Below, piece by piece: positions 22,803 through 33,344 of a stretch of DNA of 64,000 nt; position 1 is the first letter of the stretch; each line of letters starts with the position of its first letter. The position numbers and the translations under genes are program-made. Origin of the DNA: Omphiscola glabra. Taxonomy: Eukaryota; Mollusca; Gastropoda; Lymnaeidae. Under the pieces are notes generated by a model, which made no database searches, was not told where the DNA came from, and saw only the letters and a program-made list of their open reading frames with translations. The stretch is taken from positions 401,611-465,610 of the forward strand of contig OZ024810.1 of NCBI GenBank assembly GCA_964017045.1, in the 5' to 3' direction.

Positions 22803-23538
22803 TTGTTCAGACATTCTTTACAAAATTGTTCAGACATTCTTTACAAAATTGTTCAGGCATTCTTTACAAAATTGTTCAGGCATTCTTTACATAATTGTTC
22901 AGGCATTCTTTACAAAATTGTTCAGGCATTCTTTACAAAATTGTTCAGGCATTCTTTACAAAATTGTTCAGACATTCTTTACAAAATTGTTCAGACATTC
23001 TTTACAAAATTGTTCAGGCATTCTTTACAAAATTGTTCAGACATTCTTTACAAAATTGTTCAGGCATTCTTTACATAATTGTTCAGGCATTCTTTACAAA
23101 ATTGTTCAGGCATTCTTTACAAAATTGTTCAGGCATTCTTTACAAAATTGTTCAGGCATTCTTTACAAAATTGTTCAGACATTCTTTACAAAATTGTTCA
23201 GACATTCTTTACAAAATTGTTCAGGCATTCTTTACAAAATTGTTCAGACATTCTTTACAAAATTGTTCAGACATTATTTACAAAATTGTTCAGGCATTCT
23301 TTACAAAATTGTTCAGACATTCTTTACAAAATTGTTCAGACATTATTTACAAAATTGTTCAGGCATTCTTTACAAAATTGTTCAGACATTCTTTACAAAA
23401 TTGTTCAGGCATTCTTTACAAAATTGTTCAGGCATTCTTTACAAAATTGTTCAGACATTCTTTACAAAATTGTTCAGACATTCTTTACAAAATTGTTCAG
23501 ACATTCTTTACAAAATTGTTCAGGCATTCTTTACAAAT
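22803..23538. repeat. Minisatellite, 23-bp unit, about 32 copies
   Basis: GTTCAGGCATTCTTTACAAA recurs every 23 bp, with CAGGC/CAGAC as the main variant. All three forward frames are open for up to 257 codons because the unit has no stop in any phase. Confidence 0.97.
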
Positions 23539-23900
23539 GCGTTCAGATTGTTTGATGCAAACCGCCGCCACTTCATCTTCTATCACACTGTCCATGCAGT
23601 CGTATTATTGTCATGTCGCTGAGTCTATTTATCGTGTTATATTTATCTAGTTCTGCTTCACTAAGCAGACAAGTTGCATTACAGGTTCCTTTGAATAGGC
23701 GGATGCAAAGCCTGTTTTTCTTTTGTTGGCGTAGAATTACAGACTTAATACCCCCCCCCCCAAACCATACACATCTATCGCCATTTGGAATATTTGCATT
23801 AAATTAGAACCAAATCAAAATTTAAGATTTTTAAAAATTAGAACAATTTGCAAAATCTATGAATTATTAAAAAACGTGTTTCTTATATATGACGTTTTGG
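23539..23900. other. Unique sequence with C-run
   Basis: A C-run lies at about 23751-23761. No gene is supported. Confidence 0.4.
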
Positions 23901-23904
23901 TGTT

Positions 23905-24680
23905 TTGTAGTGTGTGGTGGCAGTGTGTGATGGCAGTGTGTGGTGGCAGTGTGTGGTGGCAGTGTGTGGTGGCAGTGTGTGGTGGCAGTGTGTGGTGGCA
24001 GTGTGTGGTGGCAGTGTGTGGTGGATGTGTGGTGGCAGTGTGTGATGGCAGTGTGTGGTGTCAGTGTGTGGTGACAGTGTGTGCTGGCAGTGTGTGGTGG
24101 ATGTGTGGTGACAGTGTATGGTGACAGTGTGTTGGCAGTGTGTGATGGCAGTGTGTGATGGCAGTGTGTGGTGGCAGTGTGTGGTGGCAGTGTGTGGAGA
24201 CATTGTGTGATGTCAGTGTGTGGTGGCAGTGTGTGGTGGATGTGTGGTGACAGTGTATGGTGACAGTGTGTGGTGGATGTGTGTGGTGGATGTTTGTGGT
24301 GGATGTGTGTGGTGGATGTGTGGTGACCGTGTGTGATTGATGTCTGGTGGATGTGTGTGGTGGATGTGTGTGGTGGATGTGTGTGGTGACAGTGTGTTGT
24401 GGATGTGTGATGGTTGTGTGGTGGCAGTGTGTGGTGGTGGTGTGGTGAGAGTGTGTGGTGGATGTGTGGTGACAGTGTGTGGTTGCAGTATGCAGTGACA
24501 TTGTGTGGTGGATGTGTGGTGACAGTGTGTGGTGGCAGTAAGTGTGGTGACGAGGTGTAGTGATAGCATTTTGGTGAAAGTGTGTGGACAGATTTTGAGG
24601 TAGATGTGTGATGATAGTGTGTGGCAGCTGCATGGGGGTAATGTGGGAGACAATGCGAGGTCAGTATATGGCAATAGTGT
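23905..24680. repeat. GT-rich minisatellite, ~13-bp unit, about 55 units
   Basis: CAGTGTGTGGTGG repeats at 13 bp, interspersed with GGATGTGTGTGGT and GACAGTGTGTGG variants. The plus strand is almost devoid of C except in CAG. Long HTLPPH-type reverse frames are compositional. Confidence 0.95.
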
Positions 24681-24792
24681 GCACGGATAGCGTGGGACAA
24701 GAGTGTGCACGGATAGCGTGGGACAAGAGTGTGCACGGATAGCGTGGGACAAGAGTGTGCACGGATAGCGTGGGACAAGAGTGTGGGATTTT
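24681..24792. repeat. Tandem repeat, 26-bp unit, 4 copies
   Basis: GGATAGCGTGGGACAAGAGT recurs every 26 bp with essentially no divergence. Confidence 0.94.
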
Positions 24793-24847
24793 AGTGTGAC
24801 CCTACACACACGACCACAGAATCGACCCGAGTGATGACAACGAGCTC

Positions 24848-25030
24848 ACATCACACACATGGCCACACTACACACCACACACATGGCCACACTACACATC
24901 ACACACATGGCCACACTACACACCACACACATGGCCACACTACACACCACACACGTGACCACACCACACACGTGACCACACCACACACCGTGTGTGATAC
25001 CACACACCTGAGCGCACCACACACGAGTTT
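24848..25030. repeat. CA-rich minisatellite, 24-bp unit, about 6-7 copies
   Basis: CACACATGGCCACACTACAC recurs every 24 bp, then degrades to ACACGTGACCACACCACAC. The strand composition is the reverse of the GT-rich array just upstream. Confidence 0.93.
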
Positions 25031-25089
25031 ACAGGAAACACCTGGTCGCAAATATTAGCACCAGCTACCCCCACAAAGAATTACCACAA

Positions 25090-25468
25090 AGTATTATCAC
25101 CAAACTACGACCAGACAATGGCGCCAAGACACTATAACAACAAACTACGACCAGACATTAACGCCAAGACACTATGACCAGAAAAGGACGCCAAGACACT
25201 ATGACCACAAAACTATGACCAGACAATGGCGCCAAGACACTTCGACCACCAAACTAAGTCCAGACAATGGCGCCAAGACACTATGACCACAAACAACGAC
25301 CAGACAATAACGTCAAGGCACTATGACCAGACAAGGACGCCAAGACACTACGACCACCAAACTATGACCAGACAATTGCGCCAGACACTACGACCACCAA
25401 ACTATGACCAGACAATTGCGCCAGACACTATGACCAAACAATGGTGCCAAGACACTACGACCACAGAC
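25090..25468. repeat. Irregular tandem repeat, ~38-bp unit, about 10 copies
   Basis: GCCAAGACACTATGACCA, ACTACGACCAGACAATGGCG and related phrases recur with variable spacing of about 30-45 bp. Confidence 0.88.
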
Positions 25469-26385
25469 ACACTTTCTTTTCATTTTTTTCTTCAGCTCAC
25501 ACTGTAACCGATGCCATATCCAGGCCTTAGAGCTAATAAATATTTAATATTCATTGGTCACTTCTGGTAATTTCAGGTCTGGCTACTAACTTCGTCCACT
25601 TTGGTCGCCTTGATCGAGGACGGTGAGATTTACTAGAATAAAATTTACCAGCCCTGAATTACTTGATTACCTGGCTTGGATTACATTATACTGGATTACC
25701 TGCCCTGGCCAACCTGTGTTGTCTTTAAGATACATCGACATTATCGTGGATTCAATTTGTCCATTTATCGTCATTAGAAAAGTCATTAATTCGACTTCAG
25801 TTATCGCCGGATTACATTTGGATCAAGTGATTACTGATTGTGGATCTGGATTAATTTGACTGGGCAAGTGAAGAGATTGCACTCATATGCTTGTTGTGAT
25901 CTTATTCTGACAGTCATCAAACTATCTCAAATATTTGTGTATTTCGCTGTCTGGAGTACAAAACATTTGTGTATTTCGCTATCTGGAGTACCAAACATTT
26001 GTGTATTTCGGGAGTCTGTAGAGGGTAAGTCCATGCATTTTTAATTTAGTATTAATGTTAAAAAAAATTGTTTTGTGTATAAAAAAAAATCTACTTTAGA
26101 CATAGCTCACCATTGCGACATGTCTTCCACACAATTAGTGCTAACTGAAAACATTCATTTAATATCAATTTGCTTTTGAATGTTAAATCGTTTTATTGCG
26201 TCATCAAAATGACTAATTAAAAATAGTACTCCATTTAAAACCTGTACAATATTTATTGTTCGCTTTTTTGTGTGTGTTGCTTTACAAAGTCTCCTCAAGT
26301 TCTGTTTGTATTCTATAATATTCTTGAATTAGTCCTTTTAAACATTAAATAAATAAATACATTTTGATGTTAGAAGCTTTCAGCA
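25469..26385. other. Unique sequence with a 32-bp triplication at 25928-26010
   Basis: ACATTTGTGTATTTCGCT with CTGGAGTAC recurs three times near 25930, 25964 and 25997. Between 25640 and 25720 TTACCTGGCTTGGATTAC-like phrases recur loosely. No gene recognised. Confidence 0.5.
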
Positions 26386-26387
26386 GA

Positions 26388-26520
26388 AACGTCCACTGAA
26401 ACAGGAACTGTAATGCCAACTGTAACGACCATTGTAACGTTCACTGTAACGTCTACTGTAACGTCTACTGTAACGTCTACTGTAACGTCTACTGTAACGC
26501 CCACTGTAACGTCCACTGTT
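26388..26520. repeat. Short tandem repeat, 12-bp unit, about 9-10 copies
   Basis: ACTGTAACGTCT repeats. Edge copies diverge (ACTGTAATGCCA, ATTGTAACGTTC). Confidence 0.93.
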
Positions 26521-26623
26521 TTGTATAATTTTAATTTTTCTTCAGGTCTTCGATATATAAAGGAGTGTTCAATGGTTCTCGTTATTTTAAAACTAAGAAA
26601 ATTAACTCCTGCCTTTGATACCC

Positions 26624-26722
26624 AGGGCCGTCCCTTGACTTTTGGAGGCCCCACCCTCCACTTTTCGTTTTGTGCCTCTGCATTCAAAGATGAGAGTTGA
26701 TTGCGCCCCCCCCCCCCAAAGA
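26624..26722 (+). mobile_element. Possible hAT-like terminal fragment
   Basis: The text CAGGGCCGTCCCTTGACTTT followed by GGAGGCCCC has the CAGGGCCG start seen in many hAT families. A C-run follows at about 26707-26718. No partner terminus or target duplication was found. Confidence 0.35.
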
Positions 26723-26850
26723 AGTATAACTTCTGACCCCTTTAATATCCGAGGCTCCCTGCAGCCGCCGGGGTTGCGTGGCCGTCGTGACGTCACTGGT
26801 GGGACCCCATTTAACTGTTTGTGTCCATTACCGTTCTCATTCTTTACCCA

Positions 26851-27060
26851 CCCCTCCTCCACTTATATTCTGATGTTGAATCTCCACCCCTCCTCCACTT
26901 ATATTCTGATGTTGAATCTCCGCCCCCCCTCCACTTATATTCTGATGTTGAATCTCCGCCCCCCCTCCACTTATATTCTGATGTTGAATCTCCACCCCTC
27001 CTCCACTTATATTCTGATGTTGAATCTCCGCCCCTCCTCCACTTATATTCTGATGTTTAA
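26851..27060. repeat. Tandem repeat, 36-bp unit, about 6 copies
   Basis: CTCCACTTATATTCTGATGT recurs every 36 bp, followed by TGAATCTCCACC or TGAATCTCCGCC. Confidence 0.95.
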
Positions 27061-27164
27061 TTGTTGCTTTACTTCTCTCCACTGTAAACACACTAGAGTT
27101 TATGGGGGTCAATATAATACTTCAACAAAATAATATTACGCACTGCTCTGAAAGACATGAACAG

Positions 27165-27382
27165 AGCGACCCCCACGCGAGCTGAAAGACACCAAAACAG
27201 AGCACCCCCCACGCGAGCTGAAAGACACCAAAACAGTGCGCCCCCCACGCCAGACACAAACAGAGCGCCCCAAAAACAGAGCGCCCCCCACGCGAGACAC
27301 AAACAGAGCGCCCCCAAAACAGAGCGCCCCCACGCGAGACACAAACAGAGCGACCCCCAAACAGAGCGCCCCCACGCGAGTA
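27165..27382. repeat. Irregular tandem repeat built on ACGCGAG and ACAGAGCGCCCCC
   Basis: GAGCTGAAAGACACCAAAAC starts two copies at about 35-bp spacing. GACACAAACAGAGCGCCCCC forms the later ones. Length varies through the C runs. Confidence 0.88.
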
Positions 27383-27424
27383 TTGTTCTTAATTCATGGT
27401 TACTCATCGCCGATTTCAAACACT

Positions 27425-27762
27425 ATACATCTATAAATTATGTGGCTATATTTACTCCGTATGACATCTATAAATTATGTGGCTATGTTTACTCTCTGCC
27501 GTGTTACATCTATACATTATGTGGCTATATTTACTCTGGGCCGTATGACATCTATAAATTATGTGGCTATGTTTACTCTGGGCCGTATGACATCTATAAA
27601 TTATGTTGCTATGTTTACCCTGGTCCGTGTTACATCTATACATTATGTGGCTATGTATGCTTTGGGCCCTGTTACATCTATAAATTATGTGGCTATGTTT
27701 CCTTTGGCCCTTTTACATCTGTAAATTATGTGGCTATGTTTACTCTTGGCCGTGCCCAATGG
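27425..27762. repeat. Minisatellite, ~42-bp unit, about 8 copies
   Basis: CATCTATAAATTATGTGGCT recurs about every 42 bp, followed by ATGTTTACTCTGGGCCGT. Units alternate between GTATGACATC and GTGTTACATC junctions. Confidence 0.94.
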
Positions 27763-27867
27763 CTGTGATACATCTAGCTGGTATGTACATATATGTCAAT
27801 GTTGCACTTGTCATACATCTAGCTAAAGCACACGTCGCATCTATCGAGACTAGAACCGTCAATAATC

Positions 27868-28133
27868 TGGAGTACATAAATATGGAGTAGCTAAATCTGG
27901 AGTACATAAATGTGGAGTAGCTAAATCTGGAGTACATAAATGTGGAGTAGCTAAATCTGGAGTACATAAATATGGAGTAGCTAAATCTGGAATACATAAA
28001 TGTGGAGTACATAAATGTGGAGTACATACATGTGGAGTACATAAATATGGAGTACTAAATCTGGAGTACATAAATGTGGAGTACATAAATGTGGAGTACA
28101 TAAATGTGGAGTACATAAATGTGGAGTACATGT
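27868..28133. repeat. Array changing from 30-bp to 15-bp units
   Basis: The first part has ATCTGGAGTACATAAATGTG plus GAGTAGCTAA as a 30-bp unit. From about 27990 it collapses to GTGGAGTACATAAAT at 15 bp. The 30-bp unit looks like a diverged dimer of the 15-bp one. Confidence 0.92.
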
Positions 28134-28252
28134 CTATAATCCTTTTTGAAGACAACATTCGCTAACCCAAAGAAAATTAACGCTATAATAACATTACAGT
28201 CCATAAGATAACATAACCCAAAACTTTTCAGTACGTGCTAATTTTAGACAGG

Positions 28253-28463
28253 CCCTAGAGCAGCGGTTCTCAACCTGTGGGTCCCGACCCCTTTGGGGGT
28301 CCCGCGACCCTTTCTCAGGGGTCGCCTAAGACCATCTGAAAACACATACTCTACAGTTATAAAGTAGCAACGAAAATAATTGTGTGGCTGGGATGTCGCC
28401 ACAACATATGAACTATATGAAAGGGTCGCGGCGTTAGGAAGGTTGAGAACCACTGCCCTAGAG
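28253..28463 (+). mobile_element. SPIN-like hAT element (195 bp) with perfect 8-bp TSD
   Basis: The element spans 28261-28455. It starts CAGCGGTTCTCAACCTGTGG and ends AGGTTGAGAACCACTG, near-perfect inverted ends. CCCTAGAG stands on both sides (28253-28260 and 28456-28463), a perfect 8-bp duplication. Internal landmarks include GACCCCTTTGGGGGTC, GGGGTCGCCTAAGACCATC, AAGTAGCAACGAAAATAA and AAAGGGTCGCGGCGTTAGG. These match my memory of non-autonomous SPIN and the related rodent URR1, both hAT-Charlie type. There is no coding capacity. The closeness to a family best known from vertebrates is unusual for mollusc-like DNA. The structure is certain; the family name rests on recall. Confidence 0.9.
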
Positions 28464-28770
28464 CAATGGTTCTGAAACTTTTCGGTGTGCGGAAATGGCA
28501 AGAATTTTCCTCTTCATCGGCGCTTCCCAACCTGTGCTACGCGTACTCCTGGAGGTGCTCAAAAATGATATTGACGATAGTGCGAACGCTAAAAGTTTTT
28601 TTTTTAAAACAACCTGTTTATTTAACAATAAGCTGTATTGATATATTATTGGGTGGGGTTGGGGGTGGTTCAATCTTAACTGAAAAGTCTAATCAAGGGA
28701 TACAGGTGAAGATTTAGGTCTCTATTATTTTGTTTCATACACTCTTAGTTTGAGAAGACCCTAATTTAGG
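28464..28770 (+). mobile_element. Older hAT-type remnant adjoining the SPIN-like copy
   Basis: Right after the downstream CCCTAGAG comes CAATGGTTCTGAAACTTTTC, another hAT-like start. Near 28748-28759 TAGTTTGAGAAGACC looks like its inverse end. At 28520 CGCTTCCCAACCTGTGCTAC resembles yet another hAT start. The order suggests nested or adjacent old insertions, but I cannot fix all boundaries. Confidence 0.45.
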
Positions 28771-28771
28771 T

Positions 28772-28862
28772 CAGTGGTCGGCAAACTCATTGGTCAAACG
28801 AGCTAAAAATCAGCAGCAAGACGATTAAAAAAAAATCTAAAGAGCAACATTTCTTTTTAAAA
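28772..28862 (+). mobile_element. Truncated hAT 5' end (CAGTGGTCGGCAAACT type)
   Basis: CAGTGGTCGGCAAACTCATT begins at 28772 and is followed by GTCAAACGAGCTAAAAATCAGCA. This kind of start is known from hAT-Charlie families, and I associate it loosely with OC1-like elements. No inverse end follows. About 45 bp later a 27-bp array begins, so the 3' part was lost. Confidence 0.55.
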
Positions 28863-28905
28863 ACCTGTCAAGAATCATGTTTTTCGGAATAAAAACCGGA
28901 ATAAA

Positions 28906-29056
28906 ACTGGGGATGTTGTCTTTCAGTCGGCCAATGGGGATGTTGTCTTTCAGTCGGCCAATGGGGATGTTGTCTTTCAGTCGGCCAATGGGGATGTTGT
29001 CTTTCAGTCGGCCAATGGGGATGTTGTCTTTCAGTCGGCCAATGGGGATGTTGTCT
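28906..29056. repeat. Tandem repeat, 27-bp unit, about 6 perfect copies
   Basis: GGGGATGTTGTCTTTCAGTC then GGCCAAT, repeated every 27 bp without visible change. Confidence 0.96.
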
Positions 29057-29169
29057 TGACATATTTGCTATCTTATTTCATTCCAGTTTTGTCTTTGCTT
29101 CCTGTAGACGTTGGGTACCAAGCCTTCGGGACCCCCTTTTATGATACATGTTGCAGTCTCTCTTGCTTA

Positions 29170-29303
29170 GGGCCGTGTGAAGGGGGCACTCGCCCCGGGC
29201 GTCAACATCAGGGGGCACCAAAATCGTCTTAGTATTGGACCTTGATATGGAATTAAACTAAAAAATCTCGTCTACTTCACAAAGACAAGGGGCGCCAAAA
29301 TCA
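29170..29303 (+). mobile_element. Dispersed repeat family, copy 1 of 2
   Basis: AGGGCCGTGTGAAGGGGGCA opens the segment. Then come GTCAACATC, ATCGTCTTAGTATTGGACC, GAATTAAAC and GACAAGGGGCGCCAAAATC. The same ordered landmarks occur at 44284-44440. The opening resembles hAT ends, but no inverse end was found. Confidence 0.6.
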
Positions 29304-29566
29304 CATTTTTACGATTACCGGAAATGTGTTTGAAAGAAATTTCGTCGACGGAAAATTGATCGACGGAAAACTGATCGACGGAAAATTGATCGACGGAAAT
29401 TTGATCGAACGGAAATTTGATCGAATCTTTTTTTCAGTTCACACGTTACAATTTTCATCAAATTTCTTTTTGAAAGCATTATAATATCAAATAAAACAAA
29501 TAATTTCCGTCGATCAACTTTTCCGTCGACGAAATTTCTTTCAAATTTCCAGATACGCATTTTTAC
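29304..29566. mobile_element. Foldback MITE, copy 1 (245 bp), 9-bp flanking duplication
   Basis: The element spans 29313-29557 and is flanked by CATTTTTAC on both sides (29304-29312, 29558-29566). Its ends are long inverted repeats centred on GAAAGAAATTTCGTCGACGG and its reverse complement. GATCGACGGAAA is repeated four or five times inside the left arm. The centre has CAGTTCACACGTTA. It is non-coding. Long inverted ends with a 9-bp duplication would suit a Mutator-like MITE, but copy 2 fits 8-9 bp, so hAT or P are not excluded. Confidence 0.88.
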
Positions 29567-29652
29567 TGATGCATACATTGTCTGTCCTTGGAAGCATACA
29601 TTGTCTGTCCTTGAAAAAGTGCATTAAAAAGTAGCAACCCACCTGAGGAGGT

Positions 29653-31218
29653 TTGGGTCAACCAACATTGTCATGTCACAGTCGAGGTGGCGATGTTTGG
29701 ACCAACCAACATTGTCATGTCACAGTGGGGAGGTGGCGATGTTTGGACCAACCAACATAGTCATGTCACAGTGGAGGTGGCGATGTTTGGACCAACCAAC
29801 ATTGTCATGTCACAGCGGAGGTGGTGATGTTTGGGCCAACCAACATAGTCATGTCACAGTGGAGGTGGCGATGTTTGGACCAACCAACATTGTCATGTCA
29901 CAGTGGAGGTGGCGATGTTTGGACCAACCAACATTGTCATGTCACAGTCGAGGTGGCGATGTTTGGACCAACCAACATTGTCATGTTACATTGGAGGTGG
30001 CGATGTTTGGACCAACCAACATAGTCATGTCACAGTCGAGGTGGCGATGTTTGGACCAACCAACATTGTCATGTCACAGCGGAGGTGGTGATGTTTGGGC
30101 CAACCAACATAGTCATGTCACAGTGGAGGTGGCGATGTTTGGACCAACCAACATTGTCATGTCACAGTGGAGGTGACGATGTTTGGACCAACCAACATTG
30201 TCATGTCACAGTTTAGGTGGCGATGTTTGGACCAACCAACATTGTCATGTCACAGTGGAGGTGGCGATGTTTGGACCAACCAACATTGTCATGTCACAGT
30301 GGAGGTTGCGATGTTTGGACCAACCAACATTGTCATGTCACAGTGGAGGTGGTGATGTTTGGGCCAACCAACATAGTCATGTCACAGTGGAGGTGGCGAT
30401 GTTTGGACCAACCAACATTGTCATGTCACAGTGGAGGTGGTGATGTTTGGGCCAACCAACATTGTCATGTCACAGTGGAGGTGGTGATGTTTGTGCCAAC
30501 CAACATAGTCATGTCACAGTGGAGGTGGCGATGTTTGGACCAACCAACATTGTCATGTCACAGTGGAGGTGGCGATGTTTGGACCAACCAACATAGTCAT
30601 GTCACAGTGGAGGTGACGATGTTTGGACCAACCAACATTGTCATGTCACAGTGGAGGTGGCGATGTTTGGACCAACCAACATTGTCATGTCACAGTGGAG
30701 GTGGCGATGTTTGGACCAACCAACATTGTCATGTCACAGTGGAGGTGGTGATGTTTGGACCAACCAACATTGTCATGTCACAGTGGAGGTGGCGATGTTT
30801 GGACCAACCAACATTGTCATGTCACAGTGGAGGTTGCGATGTTTGGACCAACCAACATTGTCATGTCACAGTGGAGGTGGCGATGTTTGGACCAACCAAC
30901 ATTGTCATGTCACAGTGGAGGTGGCGATGTTTGGACCAACCAACATTGTCATGTCACAGTGGAGGTGGCGATGTTTGGACCAACCAACATTGTCATGTCA
31001 CAGTGGAGGTGGCGATGTTTGGACCAACCAACATAGTCATGTCACAGTGGAGGTGGCGATGTTTGGACCAACCAACATTGTCATGTCACAGTGGAGGTGG
31101 TGATGTTTGGGCCAACCAACATAGTCATGTCACAGTGGAGGTGGCGATGTTTGTGCCAACCACCATTGTCATGTCACAGTGGAGGTGGCGATGTTTGGGC
31201 CAACCAACATTGTCACGT
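29653..31218. repeat. Minisatellite, 44-bp unit, about 35 copies
   Basis: The unit is built on GATGTTTGGACCAACCAACA, TTGTCATGTCACAGTGGAGG and TGGC. A linked variant (GGTGATGTTTGGGCC with ACATAGTC) recurs in blocks, giving local higher-order structure. Three forward frames stay open up to about 348 codons, which is an artefact. Confidence 0.97.
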
Positions 31219-31838
31219 CAAAATTGTCTATTGTCTGACAGTTCAAAACGAGACAAAATATAAAACTAATAATACAAATGAATGTACCTGTAAGGTTGCC
31301 CTACTTTTGAAAAGCGCCCTCATTCTTATCCCAACAGGTTTGGGGTGGGGGGGGGGTTAGCCGGCCGCACGAAGGGAGATCACTCTCATTAACAGTAAGG
31401 CTGGTTTAAAACCTTCTTGTCGATGGTAGGACTTGGAAGTGACGGGGAGTGATGGTAGTACCAGGTTTTGCTAAGAAAAAATAGAGAGTGAGAAACAGTT
31501 TAATAATCGAGTTATCTCCCTTGAATATCCGTTTATAATTAAAAAAAATTGGTTACGACAAAGAATAATTTAAAGAAACCAAATAAAATAATTTTAAAAA
31601 TAAATTCAGTATAAATTCTACATAAGTTCAACATAAATTCAACTACCGAGTAGAAACAAAAACAGTTGGCTCAATTTTTTATTTTCCTGTAACTTTCATT
31701 CTTGTGACTTTTCTTGCAAAATTTTTTTAAATGAAACTTTTCTTTTTCCGCAATAATCGCCCCTCATTTTGCAAAATCGCGAAAAAAAAAATCTGACATT
31801 GTCCGGGAAATTTACAGCGACATTAGCCGGCAATTTCG
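31219..31838. other. Unique AT-rich sequence with a G-run
   Basis: A G-run lies near 31347-31356. TAAATTCAGTATAAATTCTACATAAGTTC near 31600-31640 shows slight repetition. No gene. Confidence 0.45.
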
Positions 31839-31895
31839 CGAACTGGACAATTTCTAGCTTTGTGCGTAACATCACAATATATACATCTCTCTCTC

Positions 31896-31965
<70 letters not shown>

Positions 31966-32193
31966 AAAGACTCCACCGTCCCCTAATTCCTTACATCAGA
32001 AACACAACCTCTCCTACCATCCTCTGCTTCAATTCCCCAACAACCGCTACCTGCCCAAAAACCTCTACCTCCCCAACAACCTCTACCGCCCAAACAACCT
32101 CTACCTCCCCAACAACATCTACCGCCCAAACAACCGAACTGGACAATTTCTGGCTTTGACCGTAACATCACAATATATACATCTCTCTCTCTC

Positions 32194-32261
<68 letters not shown>

Positions 32262-32430
32262 AAAGACTCCACCGTCCCCTAATTCCTTACATCAGAAACA
32301 CAACCTCTCCTAGCATCCTCTGCTTCAATTCCCCAACAACCGCTACCTGCCCAAAAAACTCTACCTCCCCAACAACATCTACCGCCCAAACAACCTCTAC
32401 CTCCCCATCTACCTCTAACGCACACACGAC
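31839..32430. repeat. Tandem duplication (296-bp period) containing two long TA microsatellites
   Basis: CGAACTGGACAATTTCT begins both copies (31839 and 32135). Each continues through ACATCACAATATATACATC, a CT run, about 30 TA repeats (31899-31961 and 32196-32257), then ATAAAAGACTCCACCGTCCC. The copies are nearly identical outside the microsatellites. After the TA tracts, ACCTCTACCTCCCCAACA-like 18-bp units also repeat. The TA blocks could extrude cruciforms. Confidence 0.93.
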
Positions 32431-33343
32431 ACCTAGCTCCCGACCATCCTGCCCCCTGCACAATCTATTTTGCCTTACCTTCCATACAAAAAACCCTTTA
32501 ACACCCCTTCAAACAACCCTTTTAACATCCCTACCCCTATCCTAATTCTCACACCACCAGATCCACCATCCCCTTCCATCCCCACCAACCCCCTACCTCC
32601 ACACACATCCCCACCCCAGATGCTTCTATAAAACTGACTCTCTTCTAATTCCCTAAATTCCAAAACTTGATGAAATACGAAATTGCGATAACTCCCCACG
32701 TCTGACGGTGGACCCACGCTCGGCCCGCAATAACTGGGCCCGATAATCCCTCGGAAATGATAAACGAAGTGCATCGTCTGCTCCAACTGATGTGTGTGGA
32801 TTACTACGCCACGACATAATCGATGAAACGCAATGCTCGGACTATTTTCTCTCTTTCAAACATCGAGATCGCAGATTTATAATTTTTAAAATTATCAATA
32901 ATATTTGTTTAAATTTTTATTTATTTATTTTAACTTTTTTTTCTTAGTTCACAGTTAAACTACTGTGAAATGTTATCTCAACAGAATTTTGGTTTAAATT
33001 AATTTCTGATCGCTAGGATTTTACTAGATTGGGCCTTTACTTGTATTTTTAAAAGTCTTTTTTTTTAAATAATTATTTTAGAAGTAAGTTAAAAACGAAC
33101 AAAAGGGAAAGCCGAAATTCAATGGAGAATCAGATTGCTTGAATTAAATTACAGAGTTGAAACTAAATAAGTTCAAATATCAGAGCTTAAAATAATGGAG
33201 CTACCAACTTCCATTCTTTCTCAAGAAAAATATGTACGCCTAGATGAAATGATACACATATTTAAACTTGAAATAGTCTGCAACTTCGAGGTTACTTCAG
33301 CATTGGTAGGCACCAAAGTAACTTTAGTAGAAGGGAAGTTCAC
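32431..33343. other. Unique sequence, C-rich then AT-rich
   Basis: The first 200 bp are rich in CCC and ACC, a decayed continuation of the preceding repeat. The rest is AT-rich. No gene or element end recognised. Confidence 0.45.
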
Positions 33344-33344
33344 G

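Noticed and set aside
30217..31263. 348-codon frame in the 44-bp array
   Set aside because: Three overlapping forward frames are all open through the same units, so openness carries no coding signal.
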